A DNA stretch of 64,000 bases from positions 434,001 through 498,000 of the forward strand of contig JAMYHL010000006.1 in the NCBI GenBank assembly GCA_025531455.1, given 5' to 3'. The stretch comes from Apiotrichum sp. Y4204 (Eukaryota > Basidiomycota > Tremellomycetes > Trichosporonales > Trichosporonaceae). Shown here piece after piece: positions 1-11,500 of the stretch (position 1 is the first letter of the stretch; every line of letters starts with the position of its first letter). A program made the position numbers and the translations under genes. A model generated the notes under the pieces. It made no database searches. It was not told the DNA's origin and saw nothing but the letters and a program-made list of their open reading frames with translations.

Positions 1-160
1 CGACCCGCTCGTCAACAACCACCGGCGCCTCCTCGTTCTCCGCCTCGACAGGCGCCTCCTCGATCTGCTCGCCCCTCTCAGCTGCAGCTGCCGCAGCAAT
101 CGCCGCGCGCTTCGCCTCCTCGCGCTGCTTTCCGGACCGTTTCCGCTTCGCCTCGGGCAT
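1..160 (-). CDS. Lys/Ala/Glu-rich protein, N-terminal fragment (partial)
   Basis: Reading down from an ATG at 160-158, the frame stays open to the window edge (53 codons). It begins MPEAKRKRSGKQREEAKRAA, followed by an alanine run and an acidic stretch rich in E, A and V. The basic start resembles a nuclear or nucleolar localisation signal, but that is inference from composition. No domain is visible because the rest lies outside the window. The start is chosen because it is the first ATG and the upstream DNA (161-300) has no coding character. No function can be assigned. Confidence 0.55.
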   Translation of the reverse strand, partial: MPEAKRKRSGKQREEAKRAAIAAAAAAERGEQIEEAPVEAENEEAPVVVDERV

Positions 161-666
161 GCTGTTGGTGGTTATGGTGGTGTGTGTGACGCTGAAGTCG
201 GCAGAGATGTGTGTGGAATGGAAATTTCATTTTCTCACGGTGGAGGCGCGTGAAAAAGAGAAGGCGCCCCCAAGGGCTCGCCAGGCATCCACCAACCGAA
301 TCTAACTAAATCAGAGAAGCAGTTCGATCCTGTCAGAGGTCAGTGCCTTTTTGTACGCTTGAACTGCCCAGAAAGCGTTCCGTTCGGACGGGAAAAGATC
401 GACTTAGACAAAGGTCGAGTAGACTGAGGACACACTCCAAGTTCATGGAAAAAGCACTCCGAGGGCAGCTTGAAACGCGTCTGACAGCCGTGTTTGATGT
501 TCTTAACTAGCGCTGATGTGACACCCGTAACTCCATTCGCCACCCGCAACAATCGTCCCCGACCTCTCCCGCGACGTACCACAACCACTCTTTCGGCCCC
601 ATCACTGTTTGCGCTACAGGATCGCTCATCTCCACCTCTTTCCTCTCCCGAAAGGCCTTCAATACA
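161..666. other. Intergenic, 5' of the partial gene and of the tRNA gene
   Basis: I see no coding exon here. It should hold the promoter of the minus-strand gene starting at 160 and the upstream flank of the tRNA gene. The only open frames are short and not conserved-looking. Confidence 0.5.
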
Positions 667-745
667 GGCAATTTAGCTCAGTTGGTTAGAGCGCACGCTT
701 CACAGAGAACGCGTGAGGTCAGCGGTTCGACCCCGCTAATAGTCA
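667..745 (+). tRNA. tRNA-Val (anticodon CAC) with 5-nt intron
   Basis: The cloverleaf can be folded by eye. D arm: GCTC pairs with GAGC. Anticodon stem: CACGC (694-698) pairs with GCGTG (711-715). T arm: AGCGG (721-725) and CCGCT (733-737) flank TTCGACC. The anticodon loop is 12 nt instead of 7. Removing GAGAA (705-709) after position 37 leaves TTCACAC with anticodon CAC (701-703), that is valine. The acceptor stem 667-673/738-744 has one A-A mismatch (670/741) and one G-T pair, so a slightly decayed copy cannot be excluded. Internal B box GGTTCGACC is at 724-732. Confidence 0.8.
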
Positions 746-1256
746 CTGTAGGAGCCTTCGAAAGAGGGTAATACCTTTTTAAAAGACTATAATGGGGCCA
801 GGGAAGACGGAGAGGGCCCAGCGCGCGGGGTGCGCTGGGCTCGAGGACCGAGTGACGGACTGTTTTCAGAAGTACCCTGTGCCAAGGGCAGCTGTGCCAA
901 GGGCAGGTGGAGAGGTGACAATGGCAGAACCGTGGGATGCTTCGCCAAGCCTATCTGAACGAAGGACCCGCTGGTATTGCAAGTCATATTGGCATTGCCC
1001 GTAAGTGAGCTGCATTCCTGTATCTATCTCTCTGGCATTTGGAGGCAACAACTGCCATGAGAGAGGAGAAGGAGGAGACAGCGTGGAGAACTACCTGGCG
1101 CAGATCACTTGTCATTGAAAGGCTAGCATTGTTATCTAGACATGTGCCTCGCCCTCATATCCCTCTGAAGTAAACTCTCTTGATCGGTTTTACTTCTTAG
1201 ACCGTTTCGCAGTTGTGTTGCATTTCCTTATTGTCCAGAGTCTTCTCTTGACTTGT
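746..1256. other. Intergenic between tRNA gene and GH5 3' end
   Basis: Apart from the T-run at 776-780 I see no gene here. It contains the 3' flank of the GH5 gene. Confidence 0.45.
776..780 (+). terminator. Pol III terminator (T5)
   Basis: A run of five T residues lies 31 nt after the tRNA discriminator base and is the first T-run downstream. It is the expected type of RNA polymerase III stop signal. Confidence 0.5.
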
Positions 1257-3037
1257 TCATTGCGACTGTGATTCGTTTGTAGTTCTGCAATCCGCCGAAC
1301 GACCACGCTCGGCATCTTTCTTGAGGATGGCGTTAAGCTTGTCCGATTTGATACACTCCTCGAACTTGAAGCTGGCCGCGAGGGTGTCAAGCTCCTCCCG
1401 CGTCTTGTCCTTGAAGTACGCTGCAAACTCGTCAACAAGCGCCTCAGAAAGTAACGTCTCGCGAACGGCTCGAGAGAGATGGAACTTGGCGCCCCAGGGA
1501 TACAGCTTGTCGACTGCCGAGTTTTCCGTGAGCCACTCCTCCATCGGGGCAAAGAGCGGGTCGACGGCCTGCGTCTGCCGGTTCCACGAGTCGACTGCCA
1601 GCGCCTGATGTCAGTAGAGTCGACGGGTGCGACGCACCCTCTTTTTGGCCACAAAGGGCGCCAGCAGCTTCCGGTACGCGCTGTCCTCGCGCGGCACGAG
1701 CATGCCTTGCGCCCCCATATCCTTGTACAGCCAGATGGACCAGGATGTGGACGCAGAATCATAGTTGTCGAGCTGGGCCTGGAGGACGGCACGGCGCTGG
1801 CTGTTGACCGTCTCCCAATCGGGAACGTCATCGCTTGCTTGATGATAAATCGGACCAAACTCGCCGACTGGGGGTTAGGGTCGTAGGCTGAAAAACTCAC
1901 CCCAGGCAGGAACGTTGTGCTTCCGCATGTACTCTGTCCTCTTCTCGAACTGTCTCTTAATAGCATCCAGTTGCTCGGGTTTCCCCTCAAACGGCTCAGT
2001 CTGGTTGGGAAAGCCGTATGCGCTGTAGTCGTGACAGGAATACACGGTGTTCGGAAGCGGGTCTCCGAAGGCGCTAAAGTCCTCGGCGAACGTGTTGCCA
2101 TCAAGGAAGAGGATATGGTTAGGGTCCACCGCCCGGATCGCCTTCTCGACGCGCTCGTAGAAGGCCCACAGCTGGCTTCCGTCCTTGATCACCGGCTCGT
2201 TCACGGGGTTGTACCCAGCCACCCACGGGTTGTCGCGGTAGTGCTGCGGTAAGCGGAAACTCTGAACTGTCTGCAATCAATCGACCCTTCGTCCCCTTTC
2301 ACGCTGGCCGCACAGCTCCCTCACCCACCTTTGCAATCTCCTCCCAGATGCGCACCGCGCGGTCCTGGAAGTCCTTATGGATCCAAACAGACGTCAGCCG
2401 CGTCCACACCAAGCGCTCACAGGTGGCATGCCGCAGTCCCGAGTCACAGTGCCAGTCGGGGTTCTGGCCCCCGGGAAGAGCGTGCAGATCGATAATAGTA
2501 TAGATGTGATGCTTTGCGCACAGCTCAACGACACGATCGAGGTGCTTGAATCCCGCCGCCTTAAACTCGTCGGGAGCCATGTCGTCCTGGAAATGACGGT
2601 AGTTTACCTGCAGAGTTGGAACTTGCCTCACAAGAACCTACTGGAAGACGAAGGCAGTTGAGTCCCAGTGATGCGTAGAATTCCGCATCTTTCTCGTCGA
2701 AGAAGTACTCTAGGAACTGGAATCAGTCTGAGCTAATCCCCAAGTGTCATACCTTATCGAAGAAGAACTCGTACTTCTCTTCCCCAAGGACAGCCTTTAG
2801 AGCTGCACGCGCCTGGAACTCGTGGCCCGGATAGCCTGTGATGAAATTCTCCATGTTCACTGCGGTCAGTCTTGCTGCACCGAGCAGCTGCCCCTAGCCC
2901 AACTCACTCCAGCCACCGAGGCCGGCGCCCTTTAGAACGACAGGCTTGTCATCCAGAGTTATGGCACCGTTTTTGACTTTGAGGAAGCCCTCGGTGTCTT
3001 TGGAACCTTGAGAGCTGTGAGAGAGAGGCTGCCCCAT
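1257..3037 (-). CDS. Glycoside hydrolase family 5 protein (glucanase/glucosidase-like)
   Basis: Seven or eight exons: 3037-2908, 2859-2753, 2716-2642, 2607-2421, 2387-2329, 2243-1901, 1867-1638, 1604-1257, about 492 aa. The N-terminus reads FLKVKNG..DDKPVVLKGAGLGGW, and splicing exon 1 to 2 gives the family-like LGGWMNMENFITGYPGHE. The acid/base glutamate sits in NPVNEP and the nucleophile in WVGEFGP, which is created by the 1868-1900 splice. Hydrolysis of a beta-linked glucan or glucoside is inferred from the family; the exact substrate is unknown. No signal peptide is evident, so the enzyme may be intracellular. ATG 3037 is preferred, though an in-frame ATG exists at 3085. The 2388-2420 intron lacks a normal AG (see findings). 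It shares a promoter region with the divergent GT8 gene. Confidence 0.85.
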
Positions 3038-3762
3038 CGCGAAGAGACAGTACAGGTAACTGTGATTATGAAGATGTGAGAACACCTTACCTTCATTTGG
3101 AACTCATAAATATATAGTGCAGACTGTTCGTATGACGTAGTCCTCGTGAGAACCGGCGTTGCCACGGAGCTGCTGATCTGCTGAGCTAGTTTGTCACGCG
3201 CCGCTGTCTGTCGGTGTTGGCTGTTCTTGGGAACAGGAACCAAACAAGTGAAGTATGGGAAAGACTTGGGGGAGACAAAATGAGCTGTTCTGCGGAGGCT
3301 GATCTCAGCCGAGTAATGGGAATAAGGACTCCGACTGAGTGCCACTGGATCCCCCAAGGTCCTGTGCTCGACTCCGAGGCCTCAATTATTTATGGCAACT
3401 TTCCACTCAGACTTCGGCGTTTAAACTCACAGTTGCACGGGCCAAGGAAATAATGAGGTAGTAGAGCATCAGAGGATAATACCCCGCGATGGCGCATTGG
3501 GCTTGCCCGCTATGTCTGCAGAGCACTGTCGCTGTCAAGTTGACATGTATCACGGTCTATCGATCTCGGATACTTTTGTGCCTCTGGTGACTGCCCCCGA
3601 TCGCGGGGGTGTGGATATACGGATCAGTGACGCCACCACTTGCCAGTCAATCGCGCCACCTAAGCCACCGCAAAAGTCCAGTCCGCTCCGCTGACAAACG
3701 CGTCTTGCATCTCGAGACCTTCAGTTCCATCCCATCCACATCCGACAACGCCAGCTCTCAAC
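3038..3762. promoter_or_regulatory. Divergent promoter region GH5 / GT8
   Basis: This 725-bp spacer lies between two start codons pointing away from each other. A TATATA lies near the GH5 side. The GT8 side ends in a C/T-rich leader with the ATG context CAACATGG. No coding exon is recognised. Confidence 0.5.
3111..3116 (-). promoter_or_regulatory. TATATA element upstream of GH5 gene
   Basis: An AT-rich TATATA stands out in GC-rich DNA about 75 bp upstream of the GH5 start codon (3037). It is a candidate core promoter element, though it could lie close to or inside the leader. Confidence 0.35.
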
Positions 3763-4823
3763 ATGGGCAAAAAGGCGTGGGCAGCGCTTGTCACGCGCGC
3801 AGACTACCTTCCCGGTACGCCGCCCTTCCCCTGTCCCGTCTGACCGCAGGTCTCCTCACCCTACACCGTACGCTGCGTTGCGTGTCGTCCTATCCGCTAG
3901 TGGTGCTCGCGACGGCGTCGCTGGACGAGCCGCACCGCGAACTCATCCGGCGGCGGGGGATGGACGTTCTCTCCATCGACGCGTTGCAGCCTGCCGAGGG
4001 CGCGCATGCCGGCTTCCACGACAAGTTTGCCCGCTTCCACGATACGTGGACCAAGCTCCAGGTCTTCGGCGTGGAAGGGTATGACCGTCTCGTGCTGATT
4101 GACGCGGACACGATCATGCTCCGCGGAATGGACGAGCTCTTCGATCTCCCCCTTCCTGAGGGAGGTATCGCCGCCGCCCCAGCATGTACCTGCAACCCGT
4201 TCCGTTTTGCGCATTACCCGCCCGACTGGACCCCGGAGAACTGCGCGCTCTCGCGGCAGCCGAAGCCGACCACGGTGGATAACGTGCCGCAGCCAACTCC
4301 CGACGCACCGCGGACAGCACATTTGCTCAACTCGGGCGTCGTCGTCCTCGAACCCTCACAGGAGACGATGGACGCCCTCGTGCACCACCTGCGCACATCC
4401 CCGACTGTCGCCGAGGCCCAGTTTCCAGACCAGGACGTGCTCGCCGAGGTGTTTCGCGGCAAGTGGCGCGTCCTCCCCTGGTGGGCCAATGCACTCAAGA
4501 CTGAGCGCGCGGTGCACAAGCATTTCTGGGAGGATGGCGAGGTGCGCCTCCTGCATTACATCCTCGAGAAGCCGTGGTCGAAGCGTGCCGCGTCGTCTGC
4601 ATCCGCCTCCACAGGTAGCGTATCGGCGGAGGCCCCAGAACCGAAGGACCGGCTCCCGCCCGCGCTCCTTGCCGCTGTTGCGAATGCGTCCCCGCAGGAG
4701 AGCCTCACCGACTACGACGAGCTGCATTCGTGGTGGTGGGCGGTGTATGATACCCTCATCGCCGACCTAAAGGCGGAGGGCGGCGAGGACTGGGCAGAGG
4801 TGGACAAGTGGGTCGCACACTGA
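3763..4823 (+). CDS. Glycosyltransferase family 8 (glycogenin-like)
   Basis: Two exons, 3763-3814 and 3850-4823, give 341 aa. The 35-nt intron joins MGKKAWAALVTRADYLPG to LLTLHRTLR, the usual start of GT8 proteins. The donor-sugar and metal DxD motif is DADT (about residue 100). Later come LLNSGVVVLEP, FPDQDVLAE and HYILEKPW, matching the glycogenin/galactinol-synthase-like fold. Sugar transfer from a nucleotide sugar is inferred from the family; the acceptor is not predictable. There is no signal peptide or membrane segment, so it is probably cytosolic. A long open frame starting upstream at 3609 runs through the intron in a different phase and is not the real start. Confidence 0.85.
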
Positions 4824-4898
4824 GTTCTTGGGTTATAGGTGTCTATGCATATGTCTAGTTACTCGATGTGTCAAGCTCGTCGTCCTCAATGTGTTACC

Positions 4899-6759
4899 CT
4901 ACTCCTTGTCCTCGTCCATCTTCGCATCCGCACCCCTTCCACCCTTTCCCTGTCGCCGCTTGCTCGCCTCGACCATCTGGCGCTTCTTCTTGGCCTGTTC
5001 CCGGGCAACATCGCGCCCGCCGCCGCCAACAGCTTTGCGCTTGACGGGCGCCTTGGCGAGCTGCCGCTTGAGATTCTTTGACGGTTTCGGCATGTTGAGC
5101 GCGTACTCGGGTACGGGGCAGCCGGATGCGCGGAGGACGTTAGCAATTGTACGCAGGTACGGCCCGTCCTCCTTGCTGAAGAAGGTGATGGCCTTGCCTG
5201 GCCGCCCGGCGCGGCCCGTACGACCAATACGGTGGATGTACGACTGAACTGTCTGCGGAAAGTCGTAATTGATAACGACCTTGACGCCTCGGAAGTCCAT
5301 GCCGCGCGCGAGCACCTCGGTGACAACCAGGACCCACACGTTGCCGGCGCGGAAAGCGGCGATTGCCTCGTCGCGCTTCGACTTGCCACGGCTCGAGTGC
5401 ACGGCTTCTGCACGGACGCCGTCAAGGACGAGTGACTTGGCGAGCTCATCTGCACGTTCAATCGACTGCACGAAGATGAGGGATGGGTACGGCAGTCCGC
5501 CCTCCGCAATAATATTCCGCAGCGCGAGCAGCTTGCCTGCCTCGGATCCGGTGTACAGCAGCGACTGGTCCACGGTCGTGACAGCCGAGTCCCTGTGGTC
5601 AGAGGAGTTCGCGACAATGAGACTCACTTGACACCAACAACAACACGCACACCCCCGTCGCGAAGCCACCTGCGTGCGAGCTGTTCTGCTCCTGCCGGCA
5701 TTGTCGCGGACAACAGACACTTCTGCACCTCGGCATTCGTGCACGCATCGACAATGGGCTCGACCTGCGGCCTGAAGTCGGGCGAGAGCAGGCGGTCCGA
5801 CTCGTCAAGAATAACATGGCGAGTGCTGGAGTTAGATCGGGCGTGCGGCATCTTTTAATTATTAACACTCACTTTGCAAGAGAGATGCGGTTCGCCTCGA
5901 GGAGATGGTGCAGTCGCTCGGGCGTAGCGACGAGAACGTCGATCGCGAGGCCACCCTTCGTCTCAAACTCATTCACGCTCTCCGTCTCCTCCTCACTGTC
6001 TTCTCCTCCGGCACCCGCACTTCCCGGTGCAGACTCGCACACGGCCTTTTGTGTCGCCTTGCTGAGAACCAGACAACGCCAGCGCCCGTTGGCAGTCACA
6101 GCCTTGAGAACGCCATGGATCTGAACGGCGAGATCATGCGTGGGCACGACGACAAGCGCGCGGATCCCCTGCGCCTCGGGAAGTTTGCGTGCCGGCTGGC
6201 GGAGAGAAACAAGTGTCGGGAGGAGGTACGCGAGCGTCTTTCCGGATCCGGTGGGCGCGATGCACATCGTGTCCTGCCCGGCGGCGAGCGAGCCGCCGAC
6301 GGCGCACTGCACGCCCCACAGCGAGTGGATGTTCGACGCCGCGAGCGCTCTCAGCAGCGGTTTCCTTAGCGGAGACTCCTCATTGTGGGAGAACAGGGAT
6401 TCGAGGTCGGTGCCCAGCGAGGAAGGCAAAGGCTCGGGGCCGTTAAGCGTGATCTTCTGCTTTGGCGGTACGGGCGCGGCCGGAGCGTCGTCCTCGGACT
6501 CGGACTCGGAGTCGGATTCGGGCTCGGGCTGCGCGGCCTTGGACGTCGAAGGGGCATCGCCGAAAAAGTTGAGCGCGGCTGGCAGCGCGGTCTCCCGGCT
6601 CTTGCCCTTGCCCTTTCCCTTGTCTTTGCTCTTCTTGCCCTTCTGATTGTCAGCTTGTGTCCGCCGATGATAGCTCACGTTAAAAAGCTCAATGTCGTTC
6701 TGAAAGCGAGACTTGTCAAACCGCGCGCCTGCGGTAAGGAGGTTGAACGCGGCCGCCAT
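4899..6759 (-). CDS. ROK1: DEAD-box RNA helicase, Rok1/DDX52 type
   Basis: Three exons (6759-5873, 5825-5628, 5592-4899) give 592 aa. The N-terminus ([22 protein letters not shown], later LNFFGD) and the C-terminal part ([20 protein letters not shown]) are typical of the Rok1/DDX52 group. Helicase motifs in order: APTGSGKT (Walker A), PTHDLA (variant of PTRELA), ATPERL, DESD in place of [26 protein letters not shown] and [10 protein letters not shown]. The tail is lysine- and glycine-rich. Known role of the family: ATP-dependent RNA unwinding in 18S rRNA maturation in the nucleolus. ATG 6759 is chosen because conserved residues begin right after it. It is divergent from the NTH1-type gene, 304 bp apart. 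Confidence 0.9.
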
Positions 6760-7063
6760 GGTGCACGATGTAGAGATGAGGATTGGTGGCAAGACGAGAA
6801 GAAGATCTGACGAAACTACAAACTTGGCCACCTGTTGATCGGGTCGAAGCAACTTTTGGTGCGGCCACCGTGGGAAAATTACCGCCGCCCGCAATGCATC
6901 ACCGCCGCGTCCAACCGTGATTACGACAATGGACGACAAGACGCGTCGCGATACATGATAGACCCACTCTACACACTTCATAGTTCTCATTACAATTTTC
7001 CTACTACGCCGAAAGCTTGGCCGCAGCACGCATTACGGCCTGGGGAAGATTACCACGCGCTCC
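6760..7063. promoter_or_regulatory. Bidirectional promoter ROK1 / NTH1
   Basis: Only 304 bp separate the two divergent start codons, so both promoters must lie here. An ACGCGT hexamer occurs around 6940. No TATA box is obvious. Confidence 0.5.
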
Positions 7064-8510
7064 ATGGCTCGCGGGATACCGCCTGCGGGCGACGTCGAGA
7101 CCAAGCCAAACCAGGGAGATGTCAAGCCGGAGACAAGCGCCCAAGGCGTCCGAGGGAAAAGACGGGCAGAGTCTTTCGAGCCGACACGGCGGAGCTCGCG
7201 CCTTGAAACGCTGAATTTGGCGCAGTACGCATTTCAGCCGCCGCCGAAGCGGGCACGCGGACAAGCAGGCGCGGGGAAGCTCGAGGTCAAAGAGGTGACT
7301 GTGAAGGAGGAGGTCGAGGAGCTGGTGAAGATTGAGCCGGACGAGAAGCCGCTCCGCCCCGCGAGGTCAACGCCCAAGTCTGATCGCGGCATGCCCAAGG
7401 CTGCCCGAGATAAGGCGCATCCCGAGCCACCGCGATGGCGCGAGCAGTACGCGCTCATTGAGCAGATGCGCGCCAAGATTCAGGCGCCAGTGGATACCAT
7501 GTAAGCTTATGCAAGCTGGGATTGCTGGTCGGAGCTTGCTGACAACAGGGGATGCGAGCGCCCAAGGACGATGGAGAGTTTGGATGCTAAGGTGAGATGG
7601 GATCTGGTCGATCTACGGGGACACCCTGTACGCCTCAGCGACCCCACTGACATCAGACTCTCCGCTTCCACATCCTCATATCCCTGATGCTGTCGTCACA
7701 GACCAAGGACGCGGTAACTTCACAGGCGGTGATCAATCTGCACGAGGCAATACCAGGCGGCCTGACTGCCGAGTCGCTCGCCGCCGCACCAGAAAGCATT
7801 GTCGCGGACGCGATCAACAAGGTCGGTTTCTGGCGTCGCAAGACGGGCTACATTCAGGATGCGGCGCGACAGCTCCTCCTGCGGCCTGGTGAGGGTGCAG
7901 GCGATGTGCCGCAGACGATTGAGGAGCTTGTGCAGCTCAAAGGCGTCGGGCCTAAAATGGGCTTTCTCGCGCTACAGGCAGCTTGGAACATGTGAGAGCC
8001 CAGCTGCCACAGGTCTAACTGCAGCAACGCGGGCATTGGCGTCGACGTACATGTCCATCGCATCACAAACCGGCTTAAATGGCACAAGCCGCCGACCAAG
8101 ACCCCAGAGGAGACTCGGTAGGTGCTGAGACTGGTCCTTCTGACAGCAGGGTGAACCTCGAGTCGTGGCTGCCGCCAGAGTACCACCGTGCGATTAACCC
8201 CCTGCTCGTCGGCTTTGGCCAGGTGGGTGACGCGTCTGTGAGCCTTCTAACCCAGCAGGTGGTTTGCCTTCCCGTTGGGCCGCGCTGCGACGTGTGTCTC
8301 CTCGGCCAGCAGAAGCTGTGTCCGTCGCGGGTGGCGGTCAATGCCGCAAACCGGAAAGAGATCACATTTTCGTTCACGGATGAGGCGGGCACCTCCGGAG
8401 CCAAGGTCGAGATCGGATATGAGGAGACGGTGGAGCGTGGGCCGAGTGGCACCGGCGACCAGGTCAAGATTGAGAACGTAGACGAGGTCAAGCTAGAGCG
8501 TGTAGACTAG
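7064..8510 (+). CDS. NTH1: Endonuclease III-type DNA glycosylase/AP lyase
   Basis: Six exons (7064-7500, 7549-7591, 7657-7991, 8025-8117, 8150-8222, 8259-8510) give 410 aa. Residues 1-140 are a basic, low-complexity extension, perhaps nuclear or mitochondrial targeting. The glycosylase core follows: LMLSSQTKD with the catalytic lysine, the helix-hairpin-helix LKGVGPKM, and [11 protein letters not shown] with the catalytic aspartate, completed by splicing at 7992-8024. A cysteine cluster [11 protein letters not shown]...C fits the [4Fe-4S] loop. Known family role: removal of oxidised pyrimidines and strand cleavage in base excision repair. The last intron ends in CAGCAG. The second AG is preferred because it gives FGQVVCLP. 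Confidence 0.92.
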
Positions 8511-11500
8511 GAGATGCTAGGTTGTATCACAGAGTTGTCAGCTGGATCCGGCACCAGGAGAGTCCATGGCTAGGCTGCTGTCGTGCAAGTGTTCCGCGCA
8601 GTCATACGCCCTCGTAGACTTGCATGTTTTCTTGCGCTCTCAAAGGTAACACTTCGGCAAGATTCATTGCTGAAACAGAACCCTAGCCCTGCTAGCCCTA
8701 TAGCCCTGCGTCCATATGTATTTACGTCCGTGTGAGTGTGATGACATTGGTACTAGGGGCCCCGTAGGTGTGAGTGATCTACATGATCGGTAGGATCGAT
8801 CTGGATGATCAACATAACCTGCAATCTATGCAATCTACAAGATCAGCACATACGTCAAGATCGTCGAGCCTGAGGATTCAAACGAAAGACTGCGGTTTCA
8901 TGAGCGAGAGGCCCGTGGACATGCCGCCAGTTGGGGACAGTTGCGGCTGTTGCGGTGCATGGCCATCGGAGGTTTGGACTCGCGGACTTACCAACCCCGT
9001 GTCCGTGTATCGGCCGTCGTCGTCCCGATAGCCAGATGATCGGTAAGAACAGACGAGGTGCAAGGCAGCTCGCTAGACATGGCGCTTACTACTGTTCTCA
9101 GGTCCAGCGGTACGGGCGCACTCCGAGCTCTCTCCGAACTCCGGCCACGACGGCCACTCCGATCCCTTGCCATCCTCGGCCCTGAGCTCTGTCGTCCGAC
9201 ATTCTCTCCGGACCGGAGCATCGCGGACATACCCCTCGCCACCGAGGACTCGGCGTACGCACCGCCCTATCGGCCGATATCCGCCGGCACAGCACACCGC
9301 TCAACGACTCTGTGCTCTGTGCGCATCCACGCATCCAGGCATCCCACGTAGTCACAATTCATCAAACCTCGGGGTCTCGGGATACCAGGTCCGGCTCCGT
9401 AGTGGCGGGCGCTCGGTCTCGCTGCGTCCCGCCGACATGCCAGGGACGCCATGCGCGAATGCAGAACTGTCGCGTACTGTCGACGACATCCGTCCCTGTT
9501 GCGGACAGCTCGCAGCACCTTGATGAACGCATGACGGTGCATGCTTGGGCAATTGCGCGCTTGAGCCCAACAACCACGTGCTGCCACACTGAGCACCTCG
9601 GGGCCTCGGGGCTCGAGCACCGGAGCATTCGCGCACCGGTCACTTGGCGGCCCTGCAGGCCTGCAGCCTGCGGAGCCACATGCCACAAGCGGCAACCAAC
9701 CAAAGTCGCCGAGCAGGCCGAGTACATCGCCGAGTCCGACAGGCCGGAGATTCCTGAACGCTGAGGCGGCTCACCAGAGTCCGCCCACGCCGCGCGTAGC
9801 CATACCAATGGTGCCTCAGATTCGAAAACGACTTTTGGTTCTTTCAAGGTCTTCTGGCCCCTTGCCCCTTGTTTCCAGCTCCTGTGGACCTCGGTACCTC
9901 GGCGTACAACGTCCAATACCGGTGCGGAATGTGGAATAATCCGCGAAATGTGACATTCGAATGGCTCGTGGCCTCGGGGCCTCGGATTCGCAGATTGATT
10001 GCCAGCTCTGGCGCGATGGCATCCGTCGCGAGATCGCAGGGCGCTAGGCGCCGGACCTCAGTGGGTCGCTGACTTCTGGCTTCTGCGCCCTCCGCCCCGA
10101 CTGCGCCTCGCAAGCGATTGCAAGCTTGCTCGCATGGGCGCATGGGTCGAAGCGCGGCCAGCGCGGGCCACCGTCCCGCGGCCTCGCTTGCAGCTTGGAT
10201 CCTCCGGGACCGCGGCTCCCGCCACGGGCACAGCTGCCGTTGCCCGTTGCGCTCCGACCGAGTCGGGCAATGCCAAGGGCCGAGCCCGGAGCCGCGCGGA
10301 GTACGTTCATGCGCTTCGTGCGCAGGCGCCCTGCCTTGTCGTTTCTCGGGCTTCTCAAGAGTTCGGGAGCACTGCAAACTGGCGCGGCTGGGTCTTCCCT
10401 CGCCGTTCGCATTTGCCTCGCGCTTCCCGTTGGCCTTTCGTCGTCTCGGGCTTGTAGATATGCCCTGGGCAAGCTGGCCAAGCTGGCACCCAATCTGCGT
10501 GCTGCACAAGGCATAATGATTCCCATACAATACATACATGGCCGCTATCTCCACGCTGCGCGCTGCGCATCCATGCATCCATGCGGTGCGATGGTGCCCC
10601 TTCGGTCCGGGTGTGCCTGATGCTACACCGCTGGTGCATGGTCCAGTCGCCGGCGTGATACCGTGGGTGGCCTCGGTCGTGGGTATTGGATCACCTGCGC
10701 CCCTTCCGCGCATCCTATGATCGTCTGACTAGTGCTTTAGTGAGCTAGTGGCCAAAGGGGTGCTGTGACTCGGAGACTAGGAGAACCGGGGCCGGGGGAT
10801 GGGAGGGGGCGGAGGGGGCACCGCGCCATTGTCAGCCACATAGAGCGGAATTGCGGAAGTTCTCCATGCACCGCGCCTTCTCGGCAGCATGGGCAGCCCA
10901 TGAAGCCCAGCTTGGCCTGCCTACCTGCCTGCTGTTGGCCCATTTCCCCGGGTCAGGAATTAACTATTTGTGCCGTCTGCTCGGGCCTGAGGCCGTCGTG
11001 CCGGGGCCGAGGGGAATGGAAGGAGCAGCCGAGCGAGAGGCACGAGAGCGAGACCCAACAAGCTAGAGACACTCGTTTCTGCGCTCGGGCCACTGGCCAC
11101 TGATCCACTAAACCCTTTTGCCTTTGCATGCCTTGACGCCTTGCGGCATCGAGATTGACTAGAGCTCTAGAGGACCGCCGTCACGCCGTTATGACAGTTC
11201 ATGCAACAATGTTTATGTTCGGGCAGTTCCTTGCCCCATGTGCAGAGCAGCGCGGATGACTGGAGGGCGAGACCGGAGATAGGAATTTAGTCAGGCGAGG
11301 TGTCGTATGTAGCTTGCAGTGAATGGGCGTGCATGGAACGCCAGCGCTTGCATGCATGCACGATTTCTCACTCGCCGCGAAGGCCCAGGCTGTGCCGCCG
11401 AGAGCGCGCGGCACAGAACAATGTGGCCATCGCCGTAAAGGGCTAAGGGATGGGTTGGGCGGTGGCGGCCAGATTCCTCTGCTCTGGAGCCTTCAACTCG

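Noticed and set aside
3609..4823. 404-aa reading of the GT8 gene starting at 3609
   Set aside because: The first part is out of phase with the true exon 1; the 35-nt intron model gives the expected N-terminus MGKKAWAALVTRADYLPG.
9844..10713. 289-codon minus-strand frame in the 4.2-kb region
   Set aside because: Composition is typical of GC-rich non-coding DNA; no conserved segment, and other frames are equally open.
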